The position numbers and the translations under genes are program-made. Shown here piece by piece: positions 1 to 7,300 of a stretch of DNA of 8,867 nt (its first letter is position 1; each line of letters starts with the position of its first letter). The notes under the pieces are model-generated. The model was given only the letters and a program-made list of their open reading frames with translations. It searched no databases and had not been told where the DNA came from. Source of the stretch: Bacteroidota bacterium (GTDB lineage Bacteria > Bacteroidota > Ignavibacteria > T3Sed10-11); the NCBI GenBank assembly GCA_007128495.1, contig SKXH01000133.1, positions 1 to 8,867 on the forward strand, given 5' to 3'.

Positions 1-1
1 C

Positions 2-220
2 GAAGAGAAAACCGAATTCGATGTTGTTCTGAAAACTGCCGGAACGCAAAAGATCAACGTCATTAAGGTGGTACGGGCTGCAACGGGTCTTGGATTGAAA
101 GAGGCCAAAGACCTTGTTGATAGCGCACCGAAAGCGATAAAAGAGCAGATTGCTAAAGAAGATGCCGAAAAACTTCAAAAAGAGCTCGAAGAAGCCGGCG
201 CGGAAGTAGAACTGAAATAA
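2..220 (+). CDS. rplL: 50S ribosomal protein L7/L12, C-terminal part (5' end outside window)
   Basis: This is the C-terminal 72 residues of ribosomal protein L7/L12, the multicopy stalk protein that recruits and stimulates translation GTPases (EF-Tu, EF-G, IF2) on the large subunit. The visible part is the globular C-terminal domain. It opens with EEKTEFDVVLKTAG, contains the diagnostic VIKVVRAATGLGLKEAKDLV segment that contacts the GTPase factors, and ends in EEAGAEVELK followed by TAA. The family is usually about 120-130 residues, so the N-terminal dimerisation domain and hinge lie upstream of the window. No internal stop or frameshift is seen. The position just before rpoB is the standard rplKAJL-rpoBC arrangement. 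Identity is essentially certain; only the start is missing. Confidence 0.97.
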   Translation, partial: EEKTEFDVVLKTAGTQKINVIKVVRAATGLGLKEAKDLVDSAPKAIKEQIAKEDAEKLQKELEEAGAEVELK

Positions 221-242
221 ATAAAATCGTGTTTAATTGAAA

Positions 243-282
243 GAGTCGGTAGGTAACAACATTGCGCAGTGCCTGCCGGCTT
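243..282 (+). promoter_or_regulatory. Potential hairpin just after rplL (attenuator or processing site candidate)
   Basis: Positions 243-253 (GAGTCGGTAGG) can pair with 272-282 (CCTGCCGGCTT), giving 11 consecutive pairs of which three are G-T wobbles, around an 18-base loop. The loop contains the self-complementary word TGCGCA. The hairpin starts 23 bases after the rplL stop codon. No uninterrupted T-run follows, so it does not look like a full intrinsic terminator. A partial attenuator, an RNase site or a 3'-end stabiliser of the ribosomal protein message are all possible. The structure is seen by eye and no folding energy was computed. Confidence 0.4.
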
Positions 283-301
283 CTCATATTAACAGATGAG
301 A
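282..301 (+). other. Small hairpin 3' of the first gap hairpin
   Basis: TCTCAT at 282-287 is perfectly complementary to ATGAGA at 296-301, leaving an 8-base loop. It shares only base 282 with the preceding hairpin, so the two could stack almost coaxially in the transcript. Six pairs alone are weak, and the feature matters only as part of the structured gap. Confidence 0.3.
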
Positions 302-405
302 TGTTGGCTTTAACTAATTAATCCCATGCCAACGTACCAGCAGGGAGTGGAAAAGAAAATTTTTAATCGTAGACAGTTCGTACCCAATCTTAAATTATCT
401 TCACG

Positions 406-430
406 GGATATGGTTTATTACACCTTATCC
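406..430 (+). other. Hairpin with one internal mismatch in the rpoB leader
   Basis: GGATA at 406-410 pairs with TATCC at 426-430. After one T-T mismatch (411/425), GGT at 412-414 pairs with ACC at 422-424 around a 7-base loop. The layout (outer stem, single mismatch, three-pair inner stem) is the same as in the next hairpin 15 bases downstream. It could be part of a structured leader or a double-strand RNase site; this is inference. Confidence 0.35.
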
Positions 431-445
431 ATTATTGAAAAAATT

Positions 446-475
446 ACCACGAACCTTGTCCAACCGGTACGTGGT
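446..475 (+). promoter_or_regulatory. Hairpin followed by T-rich tract, possible weak attenuator before rpoB
   Basis: ACCACG at 446-451 pairs with CGTGGT at 470-475. After an A-A mismatch (452/469), ACC at 453-455 pairs with GGT at 466-468 around a 10-base loop. The stem is followed by TTCTTC, a short pyrimidine-rich run. That resembles a weak intrinsic terminator and would allow partial read-through into rpoB. It is the best attenuator candidate in the gap, but the T-run is short and the function is inferred. Confidence 0.35.
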
Positions 476-506
476 TTCTTCATCGAGGTTACATATCAGT
501 TTAGAA

Positions 507-521
507 TAAGTTTGTTATTAT
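507..521 (+). promoter_or_regulatory. Candidate promoter -10 region before rpoB (weak)
   Basis: TAAGTTTG at 507-514 fits the TAnnTTTG -7 element known from Bacteroidota promoters. The overlapping TATTAT at 516-521 differs from the sigma-70 -10 consensus by one base. No good -33/-35 partner is seen at normal spacing; TTACAT at 489-494 is too far from the second word. Either would start a transcript within about 30 bases of rpoB. rpoB is most likely read from the upstream operon promoter, so this is at best a secondary promoter and may be chance in AT-rich DNA. Confidence 0.2.
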
Positions 522-537
522 CCACTGTTAAAAAGAA

Positions 538-543
538 GAGGTG
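538..543 (+). promoter_or_regulatory. Ribosome binding site of rpoB
   Basis: GAGGTG at 538-543 is a six-base match to the anti-Shine-Dalgarno complement. It lies six bases before TTG at 550. It overlaps or directly abuts the in-frame GTG codons at 541 and 544, which makes those poor starts, and it is 21 bases from the first in-frame ATG at 565. The site therefore favours the TTG start. Confidence 0.65.
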
Positions 544-549
544 GTGCTC

Positions 550-3500
550 TTGAAAAACCAAGCTATGACCAACGGACGTATTTCATATTCGCGGATTCCA
601 AAGATCCTCGAATCACCGGATTTACTTTCAGTGCAACTTGATTCATTTGAATCATTTATGCAGGCGAAAGTACAACCAAAAAATCGCAAGAAAACCGGTT
701 TGCAAGCGGTTTTCGATATGAATTTTCCAATCATGGATGCTCGCGAAAACTTTCTGTTAGAATTTGTGGAGTATCATATTGAACAGCCCAAATATTCGGT
801 TGCCGAATGTCAGGAGCGGGGACTTACGTATGCCGCTTCCCTTAAGGCAAAAATGCGGCTTTCGGTAAAGGAGGAAAATGGGGAAGGATACTCCGATACC
901 ATCGAGCAAGAAGTATATCTCGGCAATTTGCCGCTGATGACCGAGCGCGGCACGTTTATTTACAACGGCGCCGAACGGGTGGTTGTCAGTCAGCTGCGGC
1001 GCTCGCCGGGAGTATTCTTCAGTCAGTCGAAGCATCCGAATGGTACACCTATCTATTCCGCCCGGATTATTCCATTGCGGGGTTCGTGGGTAGAATTCGC
1101 GACCGATATCAATAATGTAATGTATGCGTACATCGACCGGAAGAAAAAGTTTCCGGTAACTACATTACTCCGTGCACTCGGTTATTCTTCGGATGATGAG
1201 CTGCTTACTCTGTTCGATCTCGTCGAGGAGGTCGATGTGAAAAAGACCGATCTTTCGGAGTATATCGACCGGACGATTTGCAGCGATGTTGTCGATACGA
1301 AAACAGGCGAGATATTTCTTAGCAAAGATTCAATCTTGACTGAGGAGAATATATCACAGATAAAAAAATCGAATGTTAAGAAAATACATCTGTTGAAAAG
1401 CGATAGTCAGACCGGTGGATCGGTTATCGCCAATACCATCCAGCGGGATCTGGCGCGAACAGAAGAGGATGCACTCGAAACGATATACCGGCAACTCCGG
1501 TCCGGTGAAGCTCCTGACCTCGATACGGCAAAAAACCTTATCGACCGATTATTCTTTAACCCGAAGCGATACGACATCGGTGACGTCGGGCGCCATCGGC
1601 TTAATCAAAAACTGGGGCTCGATGTACCGCTCGAGACCACTACTTTGACCAAAGATGATATCATTCTAATTATAAAATATCTCATCGACTTACAGCAAGG
1701 GAAAAAAGATGTCGATGATATGGACCATCTCGGTAATCGTCGTGTCCGGACGGTCGGTGAGCAGCTGGCCCAGCAATTTAATATCGGGCTTTCGAGAATG
1801 GCACGCACAATCCGCGAGCGAATGAATTTGCGAAGCAATGAATCTATGTCGCCGCAGGATCTGGTCAATGCCCGGACCATCTCGAGTGTCGTCAATGCAT
1901 TCTTCGGAACAAATCAGTTGTCGCAGTTTATGGATCAGACAAATCCGCTTGCCGAGTTAACGCACAAGCGCAGGGCAAGCGCGCTCGGACCGGGCGGGTT
2001 AACACGGGAAACAGCCGGATTCGAGGTCCGTGACGTTCACTACACACATTACGGCCGCCTCTGTCCGATTGAAACCCCTGAAGGTCCGAATATCGGGTTA
2101 ATCTCATCATTATCGGTGTATTCCCGTATAAATAATTTCGGATTTATTGAGACCCCGTATAGAAAAGTAGAAAACGGTAAAGCGACAACCCAAATTGAAT
2201 ATCTCACCGCGGACCGCGAAGATATTTTCAAGATTGCGCAGGCGAACTCTCCGATTGATGATAACGGTAAATTCCAGACCGACCGCTTGAACGCACGGTA
2301 CATGGATGATTACCCGATTATCAGTCCTGAAGAAGCGGAGTATATGGACGTTGCTCCGGAGCAGTTGATGAGTGCCGCCGCCGCATTAATCCCATTCCTC
2401 GAGCACGATGATGCGAACCGTGCTTTGATGGGATCGAATATGCAGCGTCAGGCGGTTCCGCTTCTTCGGCCGAAGTCTCCTATTGTAGGAACGGGCTTTG
2501 AGTCAAAGGTCGCCCGTGATTCTCGCACGATGATACTTGCCGAAGCAAACGGGACTGTTGAGCATGTAAGCGCAGATTCAATGATCGTGAATTACCATGT
2601 TAACGAAAATTCACAAGAAGCGCTTGTAAGCTTTGATGATAAAAAGCGGGTTGAATATCAATTTAAAAAATTCTTCCGCACCAATCAGGACACTGCAGTT
2701 AACCAGCGACCGATCGTGAGGTCGGGACAAAAAGTCAAGCGCGGTGATGTTCTCGCGGATGGCAGTTCTACGGATAACGGAGAGCTTGCACTCGGAAGAA
2801 ATGTCCTTGTTGCCTTTATGCCCTGGCGTGGATATAACTTCGAGGATGCGATCATTATCAGTGAACGCGTTGTTACCGAGGATGTTTACACATCAGTTCA
2901 TATTGAAGAGTTTGAACTACAGGTGCGGGATACAAAACGCGGTGAAGAAGAGTTGACACGCGAGATACCGAATGTGAGCGAAGAGGCAACACAAAATCTT
3001 GATGAAAACGGTATTATCCGAGTCGGTTCGGAAGTAAAAGAGGCCGATATCCTTATCGGTAAAATTACACCCAAAGGTGAAACCGACCCCACGCCTGAAG
3101 AGAAGCTATTGAAAGCTATTTTCGGTGACAAAGCAGGCGATGTAAAAGATGCATCGCTCAAAGCACCACCGGGATTGCGCGGTGTGGTTATTGGTACCAA
3201 ACTTTTCAGCCGGAAGAAAAAGGATACCGAATCCAAAAAAGAGGATAAACGAAAAATAGATTCTCTCGACAGACAACGCCGTAAAGAGCTCAAAGAACTC
3301 GAGCAAAAACTCGGTGAAAAACTGGATCTCTTATTGAACGGCGAAAAGTCTGCAGGAATTCGGGATAAAGACGGTCAGGTGATTATTCGAGCGAATACCC
3401 AATTGAAGGAAGATACGTTCCAGACCCTCGAGAAACTGACCGATCTTGATTTCGAATCCGAATGGATAGATGATACCCGGAAGAACAATATTATCAGCCG

Positions 3501-4323
3501 CATATATGAGAGTTATCTGTTTAAGGTCGATGAAATAGAAGACATTTACCGGCGTGAAAAACAAAAGGTTCAACTCGGCGATGAGCTGCCTCCGGGTATT
3601 GTACAACTTGCAAAGGTATATGTTGCAAAGAAACGAAAACTGTCAATCGGCGATAAGATGGCCGGACGCCATGGTAATAAAGGTGTTATCGCAAATGTTG
3701 TTCCTATAGAGGATATGCCTTTCATGCCTGATGGTTCGCCGGTCGATATAATCTTAAATCCGCTCGGTGTGCCATCCCGAATGAATCTCGGGCAGCTCCT
3801 TGAAACCGCATTGGGATGGGCCGGTAAAAAGCTGGGAGTAAAATATGCATCTCCGATCTTTGACGGCGCGAATTGGGAACTCGTTCAAGAGGAACTAAAA
3901 AAAGCCGGATTACCCGAAGACGGTCGAAGCACTCTCTACGACGGGCGGACAGGCGAGCAATTCGATCAGCCGGTTACGGTGGGATATATCTATATGATGA
4001 AACTGTCCCATCTTGTTGACGATAAGATTCACGCTCGTTCAATCGGCCCGTACTCACTTATTACCCAGCAGCCGCTCGGCGGTAAAGCGCAGTTCGGCGG
4101 ACAGCGTTTCGGTGAGATGGAGGTGTGGGCGCTTGAGGGATACGGAGCGGCACATACACTTCAGGAAATACTGACAGTTAAGAGTGATGATGTGCAGGGC
4201 AGAGCAAAGGTTTATGAAGCTATTGTTAAAGGTGAGAACCTGCCCGACCCGAATGTACCCGAATCATTTAATGTGTTAGTTCGGGAGCTGCAGGGCCTGG
4301 GACTCGATGTGAGAATTGAATAA
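550..4323 (+). CDS. rpoB: DNA-directed RNA polymerase subunit beta
   Basis: This is the beta subunit of RNA polymerase, which with beta' forms the active-site cleft. From TTG at 550 it is 1257 residues (1260 from GTG at 541), slightly below the 1342 of E. coli and typical of FCB-group proteins. TTG 550 is preferred because GAGGTG sits six bases upstream. Visible landmarks are the protrusion/lobe region with VVVSQLRRSPGVFF near residue 143; the rifampicin pocket from about residue 453 (NQLSQFMDQTNPLAELTHKR), with D462, H472 and S477 matching E. coli D516, H526 and S531; CPIETPEGPNIGLISSL near 510; a charged coiled-coil-like insertion at about 888-1008 (beta-i9/SI2 position); GDKMAGRHGNKG with K1036 and K1044, equivalent to active-site K1065 and K1073; and the C-terminal clamp piece GGKAQFGGQRFGEMEVWALE from about 1177. 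The frame is intact throughout. It is co-transcribed with rpoC 62 bases downstream. Confidence 0.98.
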   Translation: MKNQAMTNGRISYSRIPKILESPDLLSVQLDSFESFMQAKVQPKNRKKTGLQAVFDMNFPIMDARENFLLEFVEYHIEQPKYSVAECQERGLTYAASLKAKMRLSVKEENGEGYSDTIEQEVYLGNLPLMTERGTFIYNGAERVVVSQLRRSPGVFFSQSKHPNGTPIYSARIIPLRGSWVEFATDINNVMYAYIDRKKKFPVTTLLRALGYSSDDELLTLFDLVEEVDVKKTDLSEYIDRTICSDVVDTKTGEIFLSKDSILTEENISQIKKSNVKKIHLLKSDSQTGGSVIANTIQRDLARTEEDALETIYRQLRSGEAPDLDTAKNLIDRLFFNPKRYDIGDVGRHRLNQKLGLDVPLETTTLTKDDIILIIKYLIDLQQGKKDVDDMDHLGNRRVRTVGEQLAQQFNIGLSRMARTIRERMNLRSNESMSPQDLVNARTISSVVNAFFGTNQLSQFMDQTNPLAELTHKRRASALGPGGLTRETAGFEVRDVHYTHYGRLCPIETPEGPNIGLISSLSVYSRINNFGFIETPYRKVENGKATTQIEYLTADREDIFKIAQANSPIDDNGKFQTDRLNARYMDDYPIISPEEAEYMDVAPEQLMSAAAALIPFLEHDDANRALMGSNMQRQAVPLLRPKSPIVGTGFESKVARDSRTMILAEANGTVEHVSADSMIVNYHVNENSQEALVSFDDKKRVEYQFKKFFRTNQDTAVNQRPIVRSGQKVKRGDVLADGSSTDNGELALGRNVLVAFMPWRGYNFEDAIIISERVVTEDVYTSVHIEEFELQVRDTKRGEEELTREIPNVSEEATQNLDENGIIRVGSEVKEADILIGKITPKGETDPTPEEKLLKAIFGDKAGDVKDASLKAPPGLRGVVIGTKLFSRKKKDTESKKEDKRKIDSLDRQRRKELKELEQKLGEKLDLLLNGEKSAGIRDKDGQVIIRANTQLKEDTFQTLEKLTDLDFESEWIDDTRKNNIISRIYESYLFKVDEIEDIYRREKQKVQLGDELPPGIVQLAKVYVAKKRKLSIGDKMAGRHGNKGVIANVVPIEDMPFMPDGSPVDIILNPLGVPSRMNLGQLLETALGWAGKKLGVKYASPIFDGANWELVQEELKKAGLPEDGRSTLYDGRTGEQFDQPVTVGYIYMMKLSHLVDDKIHARSIGPYSLITQQPLGGKAQFGGQRFGEMEVWALEGYGAAHTLQEILTVKSDDVQGRAKVYEAIVKGENLPDPNVPESFNVLVRELQGLGLDVRIE

Positions 4324-4385
4324 ATAGCGATGTCCCAATACACAGTGTATCGGTAAACAATAAAGATTTTATTCGGAGGGTATCA
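4324..4385 (+). promoter_or_regulatory. rpoB-rpoC spacer with rpoC ribosome binding site
   Basis: The spacer is 62 bases long. It holds a small hairpin (ATACA 4338-4342 with TGTAT 4346-4350, extended past one mismatch by CC/GG). The strong Shine-Dalgarno sequence GGAGGG at 4375-4380 lies five bases before the rpoC ATG and decides that start. No terminator or convincing promoter is seen, so rpoB and rpoC should share one transcript. An eight-codon frame from ATG 4330 has no binding site and is not considered a gene. Confidence 0.75.
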
Positions 4386-7300
4386 ATGCCTTTTACAACA
4401 CGAGAAGTACTAAAGAAAAACATAAAGCAAATCTCAATATCGCTTTCTTCACCGGATCTGATCCTGAATCGATCACACGGTGAAGTGACAAAGCCGGAGA
4501 CCATTAACTACCGCTCATTTCGTCCTGAGAAAGACGGATTGTTCTGTGAAAAAATATTCGGTCCGGTTCGCGATTGGGAATGTCATTGCGGTAAGTATAA
4601 ACGCATTCGCTACAAAGGGATTATCTGCGACCGGTGTGGCGTTGAAGTTACCCAGAAAAGTGTACGTCGTGAGCGGATGGGACATATTGCCCTTGCCGCA
4701 CCCATCGTCCATATCTGGTACTTCAAATCCCAGCCCTCGAAGATAAGTTACCTTCTGGGAACGACAACAAAAGACCTCGAGAAAATAATTTACTACGAAT
4801 CGTATGTCGTTATTAATCCCGGTACAACCGGCTTGCAACCGAAGGATCTGTTGACCGAAGAGCAATACTTTGAGATCCTTTCATCGTTGCCGGAAGGAAA
4901 CCAGGAGCTTGATGATTCAGATAAAAGGAAATTTGTTGCTCGTATCGGCGGGGAAGCTGTCAAGATGCTGCTGCGCGATGTCGATATCGAATCATTAAGC
5001 GCCGAGCTCAGAGCGAGGGCAAAAGAGGAAACTTCTCCCCAGAAAAAATTAGAATTACTGAAACGTTTGCGTGTTGTTGAGGCATTCCGTCAGCGTGAGG
5101 ATTCACCACCGAACAATCCCGAGTGGATGGTAATGGATGTTATTCCGGTAATTCCTCCGGAACTCAGACCACTCGTGCCGCTCGAGGGCGGTCGGTTTGC
5201 GACAAGCGATCTCAACGATCTGTATCGCAGGGTCATCATCCGGAATAATCGGCTCAAGCGGTTAATTGATATTAAAGCTCCTGAAGTTATACTTCGTAAC
5301 GAAAAGCGAATGCTGCAGGAATCGGTTGATTCATTGTTTGATAATTCGCGGCGTGCAAATGCAGTCTTGAGCGATAACAACCGGGCATTAAAATCGCTCT
5401 CCGATATGCTGAAAGGGAAACAAGGGCGGTTCCGGCAAAACTTACTCGGCAAGCGGGTTGATTACTCCGGTCGTTCGGTTATTGTGGTTGGTCCTGAGTT
5501 GAAATTACACGAATGCGGTCTGCCGAAAGAGATGGCGGTTGAGCTGTTCCAGCCGTTTATCATTCGCAAGCTTATCGAACGCGGTATCGTCAAGACCGTT
5601 AAGAGCGCGAAAAAGATCGTGATGAAGAAGGGACCTGAAGTCTGGGATATTCTGGAAAATATTATAGACGGATATCCGGTATTACTCAACCGTGCGCCTA
5701 CACTACACCGTCTTGGTATTCAGGCATTTCAGCCGGTACTTGTCGAGGGGAAAGCTATCCGTATTCATCCTCTTGTATGTGCTGCATTTAACGCAGACTT
5801 CGACGGCGACCAGATGGCGGTGCACGTTCCGTTAAGCTATGAAGCCCAGCTCGAAGCGCGTATACTCATGCTTTCGAGCCATAACATTCTTTCACCCGCG
5901 AACGGTAATCCGATTGTGGTACCGAGTCAGGATATAGTTCTGGGATGTTACTATCTCACCAAGTCTAAAGATACCGATCTGGGTGAAGGAAAAGTATTTG
6001 CATCGCCGGGTGAAGCTCTTGTTGCATATAATAATTTCCGGCTTGGATTACACGCCAAGATTAAGGTGCGGGTAAGCGGCGAGTTGGTAGAAACCACCAC
6101 CGGCCGGGTGCTCTTTAATCAAATCGTTCCCGAAGGTGTCGGTTTTGTTAATGAACTGTTGAACAAAAAACGCCTTGTAACTTTAATTCTATCTGTATTT
6201 CGAAAAGTCGGAAACCTGAAGACTGCGCAGTTTCTTGATGATTTGAAGGATCTTGGATTTGGATATGCGGGCAAAGGGGGGTTATCGGTGAGCATTGCCG
6301 ATGCACTTGTCCCGGATGAAAAAGAGTGGATCATTGAGAAGGCGCAAAGCGACGTCGATAAAATCGAGAAACAATACCGGCGTGGATTTATAACTTCGGG
6401 TGAACGTTATAATAAAGTAATCGATATCTGGACGCGTGCAACCAACCGTGTAGCGGAGCGATTATTTAATTCATTACAGAAAAACCGTGAAGGGTTTAAT
6501 TCACTCTATATGATGATCGATTCCGGTGCCCGTGGATCAAAGGAACAGGTTCGTCAGCTTGCCGGTATGCGCGGTTTGATGGCGAAACCACAGAAGAGCT
6601 TGACCGGGCAAACGGGTGAGTTAATCGAAAACCCGATCATCGCTAACTTCCGTGAAGGGTTATCGGTACTTGAGTACTTTATTTCCACCCACGGTGCACG
6701 TAAAGGTCTTGCTGATACAGCGCTTAAAACTGCAGATGCAGGTTATCTCACCCGCCGTCTTGTTGATGTCGCACAGGATGCTATCATTACTGAACACGAT
6801 TGCGGTACGATCCGGGGTGTTACAACCAGTTCATTGAAAGAAGGCGAAGATATAAAAGAACCGTTATCCGAACGTATTCTCGGACGTGTGGCAGCAAATG
6901 ATATCGTCGATCCGTTGACCCGTGAGGTTATCGTGAAAGTAGGTGAAATGATAGACGAAGACCTTGCGCAACGCGTTGCAGAGACGTCTATCGAGGAGGT
7001 GGAAATCCGCTCGGTAATCACGTGTGAATCCAAGCGTGGAGTCTGTGCGAAGTGTTATGGACGGAATCTCACAACTGGCGATCTCGTTCAAGTCGGTGAG
7101 GCGGTGGGTGTTATCGCTGCCCAGTCGATCGGTGAACCGGGTACGCAGCTCACGTTGCGTACATTCCACACCGGCGGTACGGCAAGCTTGATCACAGCAC
7201 AGTCGCAGGTAACAACTCGTTTCGATGGCAAAATTAAACTCGAGGGGCTCCGGGCAATTGAGCAACAAGGAGATGAGACACCGAGAAAGATCGTTGTCGG

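Larger units (their letters stand above)
221..549 (+). other. rplL-rpoB intergenic region with four potential RNA hairpins
   Basis: This is a 329-base stretch without a convincing gene, more AT-rich than the flanking genes. Read as RNA it can form four hairpins: 243-253 with 272-282, 282-287 with 296-301, 406-414 with 422-430, and 446-455 with 466-475. It also holds weak promoter-like words just before rpoB. In E. coli the equivalent gap is about the same size and holds a partial terminator and an RNase III site that set the ratio of rpoBC to rplL expression. A similar role here is inference from position and structure, not from sequence similarity. A 75-codon reading frame (326-553) crosses the region but has no Shine-Dalgarno sequence and is not called as a gene. 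Confidence 0.6.

Noticed and set aside
528..734. Reading frame on the - strand across the rpoB start
   Set aside because: It lies opposite the strongly conserved rpoB N-terminus, has no Shine-Dalgarno support and has no recognisable product; a shadow of rpoB.
2898..3293. 131-codon - strand frame inside rpoB
   Set aside because: Serine/phenylalanine-rich translation typical of the complement of Glu/Lys-rich coding DNA; no independent start signal.
4335..4353. Hairpin in the rpoB-rpoC spacer as a terminator or attenuator
   Set aside because: Only five AT-rich pairs plus two beyond a mismatch, with a 3-base loop and no T-run; too weak to stop transcription between two obligate partner subunits.
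4330..4356. Eight-codon frame (MSQYTVYR) in the rpoB-rpoC spacer
   Set aside because: No ribosome binding site and no regulatory logic visible; expected by chance.
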